Source of the DNA: Cupriavidus gilardii
GTDB taxonomy: Bacteria; Pseudomonadota; Gammaproteobacteria; Burkholderiales; Burkholderiaceae
Direction: 5' to 3'
Length of the DNA: 64,000 bases
Assembly (NCBI RefSeq): GCF_008801915.1
Contig: NZ_VZOV01000001.1
Location: forward strand, 248,001-312,000
Both the position numbers and the translations under genes were made by a program. The notes beneath the pieces are model-generated. The model saw only the letters and a list, made by a program, of their open reading frames with translations. It was not told the origin of the DNA and ran no database searches. This document shows positions 24,712-33,304 of this stretch, piece by piece. Positions within the stretch are counted from its first letter, which is position 1; every line of letters starts with the position of its first letter.

Positions 24712-26768
24712 TCAAGCGCCTCAGTACTTGGCTCGCCACCGTCGGCGGCCGGCAGGACGTGGTGCTGGCCGTGATGCTGATGGTGGCGGTCTTCATGATG
24801 ATCCTGCCGCTGCCGACCATCCTGGTCGACCTGCTGATCGCCATCAACCTGGGACTTGTGCTGCTGTTGCTGATGACGGCGATCTATGTGCGCGATCCCC
24901 TGGACCTGTCCGCGCTGCCGTCGCTGCTGCTGATCACGACGCTGTTCCGCCTCGCGCTGACCGTCAGCACCAGCCGTCTGATCCTGCTGCAGCACGACGC
25001 GGGTGAAATCGTCACCGCTTTCGGCAATTTCGTCGTCGGCGGCAATCTCGCGGTCGGCATCATCGTGTTCTCGATCATCACGGTGGTGCAGTTCATCGTG
25101 ATCACCAAGGGTGCGGAGCGCGTGGCGGAAGTGGGGGCGCGCTTCTCGCTCGACGCGATGCCCGGCAAGCAGATGAGCATCGACGGCGATCTGCGTGCCG
25201 GTACGATCGACGCCAGCGAAGCCAAGCGCCAGCGGCAGCTGGTGCAGAAGGAGAGCCAGCTGTATGGCGCGATGGATGGCTCGATGAAGTTCGTCAAGGG
25301 GGACGCGATCGCCGGCATCATCGTGATCCTCGTCAACATCGTCGGCGGCATCGCGGTCGGCACGATGCAACACGATATGGGCGTCGGCAAGGCGCTCGAG
25401 GTCTATTCGGTGCTGTCGATCGGCGACGGCCTGATCGCGCAGATCCCGGCGCTGATCATCTCGATCGCCGCCGGTATCGTCGTGACGCGCGTGCCCGGCG
25501 AGAAGCGCGAAAACCTGGCGCAGGACCTGGTCAACCAGTTCTCGCGCCAGCCCAACGCGCTGATGATCGCCGCCGGCGTGCTGCTGCTGTTCGCGCTGGT
25601 GCCGGGCTTTCCCGCGGCGATCTTCATGCCGCTGGGCGTGCTGCTGGGGCTGATCGCGTTCCATGCGCGCCGCCGCGCTCGGGTGGCCGCCGCCAACAGC
25701 GCCGACCAGGGCGGGGCGGCCACCGACGGAGACGGCGATGCCCGCATGACGCCCGGTGCGGAGCCGCTGTCGCTGAAGCTGGCCAAGGATGTGGCGGCGC
25801 TGCCGGGCCTGGCCGACGCGATGGAGGTCCTGCGCTGGCAGAAGTTCGAGCGGCTCGGTGTCGCGCTGCCGAAGGTCGACATGGCCGTCGACGCAGGCTT
25901 GCCCTCAGGCAGCTTCAGCGTGCTGCTGTACAGCGAGCCGGTGCTGAAGGTCGCCATGCCGGCAGGCCGGCTGCTGCTGGCTCGCCAGTCCAGCGCCATG
26001 CCGATCGCCGAGCGCGTCGACAACCTGCCGTTCGGCGGACTGACGCTGCAATGGATCGCCCCCGAGCACCAGGCCTCGCTGGCGCAGTCAGGATTGTCGC
26101 TGCTTGCCGGCGCGCAGGCCGTGTCGTACGCCGCCGCGCTCGCCGTCGACCGCTTTGCCGACGAATTCATCGGGGTGCAGGAAACCCGCCATCTGATGGA
26201 CGCGATGGAGGCCCGCTACGGCGAGCTGGTCAAGGAGCTGCAGCGCCAGCTGCCGATCAGCAAGGTCTCCGAGGTGCTGCAGCGGCTGGTGGCGGAAGGC
26301 ATCTCGATCCGCGACCTGCGCACCATCTTCGAGGCCTTGATCGAGTGGTCGCCGAAGGAGAAGGAGACCGTGATGCTGACCGAGTACGTCCGCGTCGCGC
26401 TGCGACGCCAGATCGTCGGGCGCCATGCGCGCGGCGAAGGGCGCATCAACGTCTGGCTGATCGGCGACGGCATCGAGAACGTGATCCGCGACTCGGTGCG
26501 CCAGACCGCCGCCGGCGCCTATTCGACGTTGCAGGGCGACCAGATCGAAGCGATCGTCGCGCGCATCAAGGCCGGCATTGCCGGCCGCGAGGACATGGAG
26601 GGCGCGCTGGTCACCGCGATCGATGTGCGCCGCTTCCTGCGCAAGTTCCTCGAGCGGGAGCTGTTCAGCGTGCCGGTGTTGTCGTACCAGGAATTGGGCG
26701 ACGACGTGCAGCTGCACGTGCTCGGCAATATCGACATGATCGGAGAGTACGACGATGCGTATGCCTGA
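24708..26768 (+). CDS. sctV: T3SS major export gate protein
   Basis: SctV forms the nonameric ring that receives substrates. From GTG 24708 (686 aa) it has eight membrane helices in the first 330 residues, the conserved cytoplasmic FHIPEP-like loop (EVGARFSLDAMPGKQMSID), and a large C-terminal cytoplasmic domain starting near residue 345, with ETRHLMDAMEARYGELVKELQRQLPISKVSEVLQRL. The open frame extends further upstream, but GTG 24708 overlaps the preceding stop and begins the expected VIKRLSTWLATVGGRQD. Family length is about 680-700. It overlaps sctN by 14 bases. Confidence 0.96.
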   Translation: MIKRLSTWLATVGGRQDVVLAVMLMVAVFMMILPLPTILVDLLIAINLGLVLLLLMTAIYVRDPLDLSALPSLLLITTLFRLALTVSTSRLILLQHDAGEIVTAFGNFVVGGNLAVGIIVFSIITVVQFIVITKGAERVAEVGARFSLDAMPGKQMSIDGDLRAGTIDASEAKRQRQLVQKESQLYGAMDGSMKFVKGDAIAGIIVILVNIVGGIAVGTMQHDMGVGKALEVYSVLSIGDGLIAQIPALIISIAAGIVVTRVPGEKRENLAQDLVNQFSRQPNALMIAAGVLLLFALVPGFPAAIFMPLGVLLGLIAFHARRRARVAAANSADQGGAATDGDGDARMTPGAEPLSLKLAKDVAALPGLADAMEVLRWQKFERLGVALPKVDMAVDAGLPSGSFSVLLYSEPVLKVAMPAGRLLLARQSSAMPIAERVDNLPFGGLTLQWIAPEHQASLAQSGLSLLAGAQAVSYAAALAVDRFADEFIGVQETRHLMDAMEARYGELVKELQRQLPISKVSEVLQRLVAEGISIRDLRTIFEALIEWSPKEKETVMLTEYVRVALRRQIVGRHARGEGRINVWLIGDGIENVIRDSVRQTAAGAYSTLQGDQIEAIVARIKAGIAGREDMEGALVTAIDVRRFLRKFLERELFSVPVLSYQELGDDVQLHVLGNIDMIGEYDDAYA

Positions 26769-28077
26769 CGTCGATGCGATCGTCTCCCTGGTGGCCGGCC
26801 GCCTGACGCTGCCGACGCTGGACGATGGCGTGGAGCGTTTCGGCCGGGTGGTCGAAGTCGGACCCACGCTGATCAAGGCCAGCCTGCCCGACGCGGCGCT
26901 GGCCGAGCTTTGCCTGATCGGCGCCGACGTGCAGGCGGAGGTGGTCGGCCTGCAGCGGGAGATCGCGCTGCTGTCGCCATTCTCCGAGCCGATCGGCATG
27001 AGCTGCGGCGCGCTGGTGCGTCCGCTCGGCACCGAGCATCGCATTCCGGTCGGACCGCACCTGATCGGCTCGGTGGTCGACGGACTGGGCCGCCGGATGA
27101 GTGGTCCGCCGGTGCCGCCCGCATGCGAGACGCGCGCGCTGGAGGCCGCGGTGCCCGATCCGCTGACGCGCACGCTGATCGACCAGGTGCTGCCGCTGGG
27201 CGTGCGCGCGATCGACGGCATGCTGACCTGCGGCCGCGGCCAGCGGATCGGCATCTTTGCCGCCGCGGGCGGGGGCAAGAGCACGCTGCTCGGCATGATC
27301 TGCGACGGCAGCCTGGCCGATGTGGTGGTACTCGGGCTGGTAGGCGAGCGCGGCAGGGAGGTGCGGGAGTTTCTCGACCAGACGCTGACCGCCGAGGCCA
27401 GGGAGCGGTCGGTGGTTGTGGTCTCCACTTCGGACCGTCCGGCGCTGGAACGCCTGAAGGCGGTCTATACCGCGACCACCATCGCCGAGTACTTCCGCGA
27501 TCAGGGCCTGAACGTGCTGCTGATGGTCGATTCGCTGACGCGCTTTGCCCGCGCCGGCCGCGAGATCGGCCTGGCCGCCGGCGAGCTGCCGGCCGCCGGC
27601 AGCTTCCCGCCCAGCGTGTTCGCGCGCCTGCCGCGCCTGCTGGAGCGGGCCGGCTGCGCGGCCCACGGCAGCATCACCGGCATCTATACCGTGCTGGTCG
27701 AAGGCGACGACATGACCGAGCCGATCGCCGACGAGGTCCGCTCGATCCTGGACGGCCATATCGTGCTGTCGCGCGAGCTCGCGGAGAAGAACCACTATCC
27801 GGCCATCGATATCCCGGCCAGCATCAGCCGCGTGATGCACCAGGTCACCAGCGAACCGCATCGGCAGTGGGCGGGAAAGGCACGCCGGCTGCTGGCCCAG
27901 TACAAGGAAATCGAGCTGCTGGTGCGGGTCGGCGAATACGAACGTGGTCACGACGCCGAGGCGGACGACGCGCTGGACCGTCGCGCCGGGCTCGACGCCT
28001 TCCTTTGCCAGGCGACCGGCGAGCGCGCCGACTACCAGGGCACGCTGCGCCAGCTGCGGCAGGTCGTGGAGGGATGA
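26755..28077 (+). CDS. sctN: T3SS ATPase
   Basis: This 440-residue cytoplasmic F1-like ATPase unfolds substrates and releases chaperones. The Walker A motif AAAGGGKST lies at residues 169-177, the Walker B LLMVDSLTRFA at about 255-265, and the family signature GSFPPSVFARLPRLLERAG at about 285-305. The N-terminal barrel and C-terminal helical domain are complete. It overlaps sctV at its start and sctO at its stop (ATGA). Confidence 0.97.
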   Translation: MRMPDVDAIVSLVAGRLTLPTLDDGVERFGRVVEVGPTLIKASLPDAALAELCLIGADVQAEVVGLQREIALLSPFSEPIGMSCGALVRPLGTEHRIPVGPHLIGSVVDGLGRRMSGPPVPPACETRALEAAVPDPLTRTLIDQVLPLGVRAIDGMLTCGRGQRIGIFAAAGGGKSTLLGMICDGSLADVVVLGLVGERGREVREFLDQTLTAEARERSVVVVSTSDRPALERLKAVYTATTIAEYFRDQGLNVLLMVDSLTRFARAGREIGLAAGELPAAGSFPPSVFARLPRLLERAGCAAHGSITGIYTVLVEGDDMTEPIADEVRSILDGHIVLSRELAEKNHYPAIDIPASISRVMHQVTSEPHRQWAGKARRLLAQYKEIELLVRVGEYERGHDAEADDALDRRAGLDAFLCQATGERADYQGTLRQLRQVVEG

Positions 28078-28472
28078 TGGCCAGGCCCAGCACCGCGCAG
28101 ATGCTCGAGCAGTTGCGCACCATCAAGACGTGCCGCGAAGGCGTGCTGCGTCATCGCGCCCGCCGTATCGAGGCGGACATGCGCGAATGCCGGCAGCAGT
28201 CCGATACCCGCAAGGCCGAGCAGGCCGAACTGCGCGCGCAGTGGCGCGCCGCCAACCAGACCGAGCAGGCGGTCGGCCCGCGCGACTTCCACAAGCTCAA
28301 GCAACGGTTCGCCGATTTCTATCAGCGCGAACAGCAGCTGCAGTCTGCGCTGCGCAAGCTCGCCGATCAGCTCGCCGATTGCCAGGCGCAGGCGGCACGT
28401 CTTGCCCAGGCGCTGAAGCAGAACCTGCGCGGCCAGGAGAAGCTGGCCGCGCTGATCGAGGAGCAGCGATGA
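28074..28472 (+). CDS. sctO: T3SS ATPase stalk protein
   Basis: A 132-residue, charged, almost entirely helical protein with long heptad-like segments (EADMRECRQQSDTRKAEQAEL, then QREQQLQSALRKLADQLADC). This is the two-stranded coiled coil of SctO/FliJ-type stalks, which couple the ATPase to SctV. There is little sequence conservation, but the position between sctN and sctP and the length match SsaO. It starts with two consecutive ATG codons overlapping the sctN stop. Confidence 0.85.
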   Translation: MMARPSTAQMLEQLRTIKTCREGVLRHRARRIEADMRECRQQSDTRKAEQAELRAQWRAANQTEQAVGPRDFHKLKQRFADFYQREQQLQSALRKLADQLADCQAQAARLAQALKQNLRGQEKLAALIEEQR

Positions 28473-29017
28473 GTGTGGCTTCCGTAGGTACCGCGCTGCC
28501 CAAGGGCGGCCGCGATCGCGACGAGCGACGCAACGTGGAACCCCAGCAGACGGCGCAGTTCGATGCGGCGATGCGCCGGCGCAGGCGAGCCCGGGGACGG
28601 GGCGCGGAAGCGGACGAGGCCGCTGTGCCCCCGTCCGTGCCCTCGTCCGTGCCACCGACATGGTGGCCGATGCTCGGCGCTGTGCGTGCCGAGCCGGCAG
28701 CGACGGCGGCCTGCGGTGGACCGGGCGATGGCCGCACCGCGACGGCGGCGTCCGGCGAGCTCGAGGCCGATCGCCTTGCACCGGGCGCGCAGGCCCGGCT
28801 GAGCGGCAACGCGTTGCATGTCCGCTTTACGCGGGGCGCCTGGGCCGGCATGGAACTGCAGGCATCGCTGCACGCGGGGCAGGTCGTCGTCACGCTGCGG
28901 CCGCTGAACCGCCAGCAGCACAAGCGCCTGGTCGAAGCGAAGGCGTCGCTGAGCGACGAGGTGGCCAGGCAGACCGGTGAAGTGATCCGATTGGAGGTAG
29001 CCGATGCTGCTCGATGA
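28469..29017 (+). CDS. sctP: T3SS needle-length/specificity protein, SsaP/YscP-like
   Basis: The 182-residue protein has a disordered, arginine/proline/alanine-rich N-terminal half. A compact C-terminal domain follows (VRFTRGAWAGMELQASLHAGQVVVTLRPLN, then RLVEAKASLSDEVARQTGEVIRLEV) that fits the substrate-specificity domain of YscP/HpaP-type proteins. SctP measures the needle and triggers the SctU switch. It is short compared with YscP but similar in size to SsaP. Position between sctO and sctQ supports the call. It overlaps sctO by four bases and sctQ by 14. Confidence 0.78.
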   Translation: MSVASVGTALPKGGRDRDERRNVEPQQTAQFDAAMRRRRRARGRGAEADEAAVPPSVPSSVPPTWWPMLGAVRAEPAATAACGGPGDGRTATAASGELEADRLAPGAQARLSGNALHVRFTRGAWAGMELQASLHAGQVVVTLRPLNRQQHKRLVEAKASLSDEVARQTGEVIRLEVADAAR

Positions 29018-30146
29018 ATGGAGCGACCAGGACCTGGAACTGGCGCGGGCGATCGGCCCGGGTCGGTCCGACGCCGCGGCCGGAGGCCGGCGCGCCGGTG
29101 CCGGCGGCAGTGCCGACGGCGATGGACCTGGCGCGCTGCAGGCGCTTCGGCGGCTCGACGCCCCCGACCCGCTCGCTGATTCGATGGCGGATCCGCTGAT
29201 GGAACCACGGCGGGGTCCGATCCGTGGGCTCGATCCGTTCGACGACGGATTCGACGCTGACCCCCTGCCTGACCCTCATGCCGATCGCTGCGACGGCGCG
29301 CGGGACCATGGCATCGGCGGTATTGGCGGCATCGACGACGCCGACGCGCACACCGAAGGCGCCGCGATCGTGCTGGACCTGAAGTCCAGCGGCGGCGACG
29401 GCGTGGTGCTGTCGATATCGATCGACGGGCAGCGTGCCCGCGCCTGGGTCGACGCCGAAGCCTGGTGCGAATGGCTGGCGCCGCGCCTGGCGGTCCAGCG
29501 CTTTCCGCAGATCCCGCCGGATCTGCTGGGATTGCTCGGCGATTGGACGCTGTTGCCGCTTCAGCACCGTGCCAGGCGGGCCGGTCTGGGCTTGCCGCGT
29601 TTTTGCTCTGCCGAGCCAGGCAGCTGCGTGCGCGCGATTGCGCCGACGCTGACGCTGTGCCGCGCCGATGCCGAACTGGACCTGCGCCTGCTCGACTGGC
29701 CCGAGACCTGGATCGCCGCGCTGGCGCAAACCATGGAGGACCGCCGGCCGCCGCTGACGATCCCGCCGATCCCCGTCGCGCTGGCCGCGGGGTGGGTGCG
29801 CCTGACCCGCGCGCAGCTCGCGAGGCTGAGTCCGGGCGACGGCGTCGTGCTGGAGCGGCCCGCCGCGATCGAGCACGGCCACGCCTGGCTGGTCGCGGAA
29901 CGCCCGCTGGCGCTGGCGTACCTTGCGCACGGCGCCTGGCATATCGAACACGCATGCAACGAGGAAATCAGCATGGAACAAGGGATCGAGGCCACGCTGC
30001 GCGGCAGCCAGCTCGACGACGGCAACATCGTTCTGACAGCGGTGGCGGAAGTGGGGCGCCTGTCGTTGTCGCTCGATACGCTGCGGGAGCTGCAGACGGG
30101 GCAGACGCTGGAGCTGGCCATGCCAGCCACGGCCGGGTCACGCTGA
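29004..30146 (+). CDS. sctQ: T3SS sorting-platform/C-ring protein, C terminus interrupted by an apparent frameshift
   Basis: SctQ forms the cytosolic pods. As read, the gene gives 380 residues: a disordered N-terminal 110 residues rich in aspartate and proline, a middle domain, a first SpoA-like region, and a last SpoA (surface presentation of antigens) domain starting NIVLTAVAEVGRLSLSL. That domain is cut short at ELAMPATAGSR, where the frame stops at 30144-30146. The missing strands continue in the -1 frame up to 30220. An internal start with its own ribosome binding site is at 29973. The interruption is either a real mutation, a sequencing error in GC-rich DNA, or recoding; no convincing slippery heptamer is present. 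Confidence 0.85.
   Translation: MLLDEWSDQDLELARAIGPGRSDAAAGGRRAGAGGSADGDGPGALQALRRLDAPDPLADSMADPLMEPRRGPIRGLDPFDDGFDADPLPDPHADRCDGARDHGIGGIGGIDDADAHTEGAAIVLDLKSSGGDGVVLSISIDGQRARAWVDAEAWCEWLAPRLAVQRFPQIPPDLLGLLGDWTLLPLQHRARRAGLGLPRFCSAEPGSCVRAIAPTLTLCRADAELDLRLLDWPETWIAALAQTMEDRRPPLTIPPIPVALAAGWVRLTRAQLARLSPGDGVVLERPAAIEHGHAWLVAERPLALAYLAHGAWHIEHACNEEISMEQGIEATLRGSQLDDGNIVLTAVAEVGRLSLSLDTLRELQTGQTLELAMPATAGSR
29961..29975 (+). promoter_or_regulatory. Internal ribosome binding site and start within sctQ
   Basis: GAGGAAA (29961-29967) is followed after five bases by ATG 29973, in frame with sctQ. It lies just before the last SpoA domain. Salmonella ssaQ and Yersinia yscQ make a short C-terminal product from just such an internal start, and this product joins the full-length protein in the complex. 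If the frameshift is corrected the short form would be about 82 residues. Confidence 0.7.
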
Positions 30147-30220
30147 CGGTCTCGGGGCATGCGGTCGCCAGCGGCACGCTGCTGCGCGTCGGCGACAAGC
30201 TGGTGATGCGGATCGAGTGA
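30128..30220 (+). other. Out-of-frame continuation of the last SpoA domain of sctQ
   Basis: In the frame one base back from sctQ, this stretch reads HGRVTLTVSGHAVASGTLLRVGDKLVMRIE and ends TGA at 30218-30220. The text is what a normal SctQ C terminus looks like, with strand-turn-strand, a glycine-x-leucine and a final basic-hydrophobic strand. Joining it to codon about 375 of sctQ restores a complete domain. The following 81 bases up to the sctR start hold only alternative upstream starts for sctR. Confidence 0.8.
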
Positions 30221-30301
30221 AGGCCGGTGATTTCAGGCATGGGCCCGATGCCGGCGTTCGCCGTGCATGCCGAGAATGATCGCTCACCCACGGACCAGAT
30301 C

Positions 30302-30952
30302 ATGTCGCTTGCCGATCATCCTCTGCAGCTGATCCTGCTGCTGTTCGCGCTGTCGTTGCTGCCGCTGTTCATCGTGATGGGCACGGCCTTCCTGAAGATC
30401 TCGATCGTGCTGGCCACCCTGCGCAATGCGCTGGGCATCCAGCAGATTCCGCCGAACATGGCGATCTACGGGCTGTCTCTGGTGCTGACGCTGTTCATCA
30501 TGGCGCCGGTGGGCATCGCGATCGGCGACAACCTGAAGGCCAATCCGCTCAGGATGGAAGCGCCGGACCTGTTCGGCCAGGTCGAAACCCGTGTGCTCGA
30601 ACCCTACCGCGAGTTCATCAAGGGCAAGGCGAGCCCGCAGCAGGTCCGCTTCTTCATGGACATCGGCGAAAAGATGTGGCCCGAGCCCTATCGCAACCGG
30701 ATCCCGGACGACTCGCTGGTGGTGCTGATTCCGGCGTTCACCGTCAGCGAACTGGTCGAGGCCTTCAAGATCGGCCTGCTGCTGTACCTGCCCTTCGTCG
30801 CCATCGACCTGATCGTCTCCAACGTGCTGCTGGCGATGGGGATGATGATGGTGTCCCCCGTGACGATCTCGCTGCCGATCAAGCTGCTGGTCTTCGTGCT
30901 GATCGGCGGTTGGGAAAAGTTGCTTGGCCAGCTGATCCAGTCCTATCTATGA
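30302..30952 (+). CDS. sctR: T3SS export gate protein
   Basis: SctR builds the core of the export gate with SctS and SctT. ATG 30302 gives 216 residues beginning MSLADHPLQLILLLFALSL, the usual start of this highly conserved family. Upstream in-frame starts (GTG 30227, ATG 30239 and 30248) would add residues not seen in relatives. Signatures include FLKISIVLATLRNALGIQQIPPN and FKIGLLLYLPFVAIDLIVSN. Four membrane helices are visible. The stop overlaps the sctS start. Confidence 0.95.
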   Translation: MSLADHPLQLILLLFALSLLPLFIVMGTAFLKISIVLATLRNALGIQQIPPNMAIYGLSLVLTLFIMAPVGIAIGDNLKANPLRMEAPDLFGQVETRVLEPYREFIKGKASPQQVRFFMDIGEKMWPEPYRNRIPDDSLVVLIPAFTVSELVEAFKIGLLLYLPFVAIDLIVSNVLLAMGMMMVSPVTISLPIKLLVFVLIGGWEKLLGQLIQSYL

Positions 30953-31218
30953 GCAACGAAATCATTGCGCAGCTGGCATCCAACCTGCTGTGGCTGGTGC
31001 TGATGCTGTCGCTGCCGGTGGTCGTCGTGGCCTCGGTGGTCGGCGTGCTGGTCAGCCTCGTGCAGGCGCTGACCCAGGTCCAGGACCAGACCATCCAGTT
31101 CCTGCTGAAGCTGATCGCGGTCTGCGTCACGCTGGTGATGACCTATCACTGGATGGGTGCGACGCTGATCGGCTATACGAACATGGCGTTCGAGCAGATT
31201 TCCGTGATGGGGAAATAG
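30949..31218 (+). CDS. sctS: T3SS export gate protein
   Basis: This 89-residue protein has two membrane helices separated by the conserved loop LVQALTQVQDQTIQFLLKL, the hallmark of the SctS/FliQ family. It starts in ATGA overlap with sctR and ends immediately before the GTG of sctT. Confidence 0.95.
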   Translation: MSNEIIAQLASNLLWLVLMLSLPVVVVASVVGVLVSLVQALTQVQDQTIQFLLKLIAVCVTLVMTYHWMGATLIGYTNMAFEQISVMGK

Positions 31219-32010
31219 GTGGACGGCTGGCAGCATATCGTTCCGACGCTCGCCCTGACGATGCTGCGTCCGCTCGGCATGTTGGCGCTGATGCCGATGT
31301 TCTCGGCACGCGCGCTTGGCGGCGGCCTGATCCGCAATGCGCTGGTGCTGGTGATGGCGCTGCCCGCGCTGCCGATGCAGCTGGGGCATGCCGCCGAACT
31401 CGCGGGCCGCCTCGGCGAGCTGTCGGTGTCGTCCCTCGCCGTGCTGGTGATGCAGGAGTTCGTGATCGGACTGGTGATGGGCTTCTGCGCGACCATTCCG
31501 TTCTGGGCGATCGACATGGCCAGCACCGTGATCGATACCGTGCGGGGGACCTCGATGGCGTCGGTGCTGAACCCGATGCTGGAAGAACAGTCGTCGGTGT
31601 TCGGCGTGCTGTTTACGCAAGTCCTTGCCGTGCTGTTCCTGGTAGGCGGCGGCTTCAACGCGATGCTGACCGCGCTGTACGCGTCGTATCAGAGCATGCC
31701 GATGCTCGGCGGCTGGCATCTGTCGGCGAGCTTCCCCGGCTTTATCGCGCACCAGTGGCAGATGATGATGGAGCTGTGCATCGGCTTCGCGCTGCCCGCG
31801 CTGGTGGTGATGGTGCTGATCGACGCCGCGCTGGGCCTGGTCAACCGCTCGGCGCAGCAATTGAACGTGTTCTTTGTCGCGATGCCGATCAAGAGCGCGC
31901 TGGCGCTGTTCGTGCTGGCGATCGGCATGAGCTACGCGCTCGGCGCCTTCCAGCAGCGCTTCGATGCCTTCGGCGGCGTGGTCGCCAATCTGCTCGGGAC
32001 CATGCGATGA
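31219..32010 (+). CDS. sctT: T3SS export gate protein
   Basis: From GTG 31219, directly after the sctS stop, the gene encodes 263 residues with about eight hydrophobic segments. The conserved motifs of SctT/FliR are present: LRPLGMLALMPMFSARALGG near the N terminus, and GFCATIPFWAIDMASTVIDTVRG in the middle. It completes the R-S-T-U export gate order. The stop overlaps sctU by four bases. Confidence 0.95.
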   Translation: MDGWQHIVPTLALTMLRPLGMLALMPMFSARALGGGLIRNALVLVMALPALPMQLGHAAELAGRLGELSVSSLAVLVMQEFVIGLVMGFCATIPFWAIDMASTVIDTVRGTSMASVLNPMLEEQSSVFGVLFTQVLAVLFLVGGGFNAMLTALYASYQSMPMLGGWHLSASFPGFIAHQWQMMMELCIGFALPALVVMVLIDAALGLVNRSAQQLNVFFVAMPIKSALALFVLAIGMSYALGAFQQRFDAFGGVVANLLGTMR

Positions 32011-33260
32011 CCGAGAAGACCGAACAGCCGACGCCGAAGAAGATCCGCGACGCGCGCCAGGAAGGCCAGATCGCCAAGAGCGTGGAGATTGCCACCGGCA
32101 TCCAGCTGGCGGTGCTGCTCGGCTATTTCTGGGTGCGCGGCGAGGACATCGTCGACGCCTTCCAGAACATCATCGAGGTGGCGATTGCCAGCATCGGCGA
32201 GCCGCTGCGGGTCGCCATGGGGCGCGTGGCGACGGTTACCGGCATGCTGATGCTGCATCTGCTGGCGCCGGTCGGCATTGTGCTCGTTCTGGCCACCGTC
32301 GGCGTGGTGATGGCGCAGATCGGTCCGCTGTTCGCGCCGAAGTTCATCAAGCCGAAGGGCGAGCGCGTCAGCCCGCTGAAGAACGCGAAGCAGCTGTTCT
32401 CGCTGCGCTCGCTGTTCGAGTTCGGCAAGTCGCTGCTCAAGGTGTCGATTCTCGGCATTGCCTTCTATCTGCTGATCAAGCGCTACCTCTATTCCTTCCA
32501 GTTCCTGCCGCTGTGCGGTACCGAATGCGGGCTGCGGGTCACCGGCGTGCTGATCGGCTGGCTGTGGGCCATCCTGGTGTTGTTCTACGTGGTGTTCGCC
32601 ATCGCCGATCTGGCGTTCCAGAAGCGCAGCCTGACCAGGCAGCTGATGATGAGCCGCGACGAGATCCAGAAGGAATTCAAGAACACCGAGGGCGACCCGC
32701 ACATCAAGCACAAGCGCAAGGAGATCCATCGCGATATCCAGAGCGGCAGCATGGCGGCCAATGTCAAGCGGTCGACCGCGCTGGTGCGCAACCCCACCCA
32801 TGTCGCGGTCTGCCTGTATTTCGTGCCCGGGGAGACGCCGCTGCCGCAGGTCATCGAGAAGGGCGCCGATGCGCGCGCGAGACGAATGATTGCGATCGCC
32901 GAAGAGGCAGGCGTGCCGATGGTCGAGCAGGTCCATGTCGCGCGCCGGCTGTATGCGCGGACCGACGTCGGCGACTACATCCCCGCCGAGCTGTTCGAGC
33001 CGGTGGCCGAGATCCTGAGCCTGGTCAGCGAGATGAGGCAGGCGGAGGAGGCGCTGGACGGCGATCTGGATGGCGATCTGGACGACGAACCGGACGAGGA
33101 ACCGGACGCCGATTCGGAATGCGGCGCCGAAGCCGGCACCGAAGCCGATTCCGATACCGACGCCGCCAGCCCGAAGCCGGGCCCGGACGGTGGCGCCGAT
33201 CCTCGCGGCGATGGCGGCCGCGGCCCACGTTCCGATCCCCGTCGCCCGGCCGATCGCTAG
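32007..33260 (+). CDS. sctU: T3SS autocleaving switch protein with acidic C-terminal extension
   Basis: SctU sets substrate specificity by cleaving itself between N262 and P263 in the motif NPTH (residues 262-265). The N terminus (TEKTEQPTPKKIRDARQEGQ) and four membrane helices are standard. Family members end near residue 350-360; this 417-residue protein adds about 65 residues, first a run of aspartate/glutamate pairs (DGDLDGDLDDEPDEEPDAD), then glycine/proline/arginine-rich sequence. The extension has a short repeated DNA basis (GGCGATCTGGAT) and no counterpart that I know of. Confidence 0.95.
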   Translation: MTEKTEQPTPKKIRDARQEGQIAKSVEIATGIQLAVLLGYFWVRGEDIVDAFQNIIEVAIASIGEPLRVAMGRVATVTGMLMLHLLAPVGIVLVLATVGVVMAQIGPLFAPKFIKPKGERVSPLKNAKQLFSLRSLFEFGKSLLKVSILGIAFYLLIKRYLYSFQFLPLCGTECGLRVTGVLIGWLWAILVLFYVVFAIADLAFQKRSLTRQLMMSRDEIQKEFKNTEGDPHIKHKRKEIHRDIQSGSMAANVKRSTALVRNPTHVAVCLYFVPGETPLPQVIEKGADARARRMIAIAEEAGVPMVEQVHVARRLYARTDVGDYIPAELFEPVAEILSLVSEMRQAEEALDGDLDGDLDDEPDEEPDADSECGAEAGTEADSDTDAASPKPGPDGGADPRGDGGRGPRSDPRRPADR

Positions 33261-33304
33261 GCCGACACCGGGGACGGTTTCCCAAACTGGAGAGCGTATT
33301 CGTG

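Noticed and set aside
30100..30146. Programmed -1 frameshift in sctQ
   Set aside because: No convincing X-XXY-YYZ slippery heptamer is visible at the junction, so recoding is kept only as a possibility behind mutation or sequencing error.
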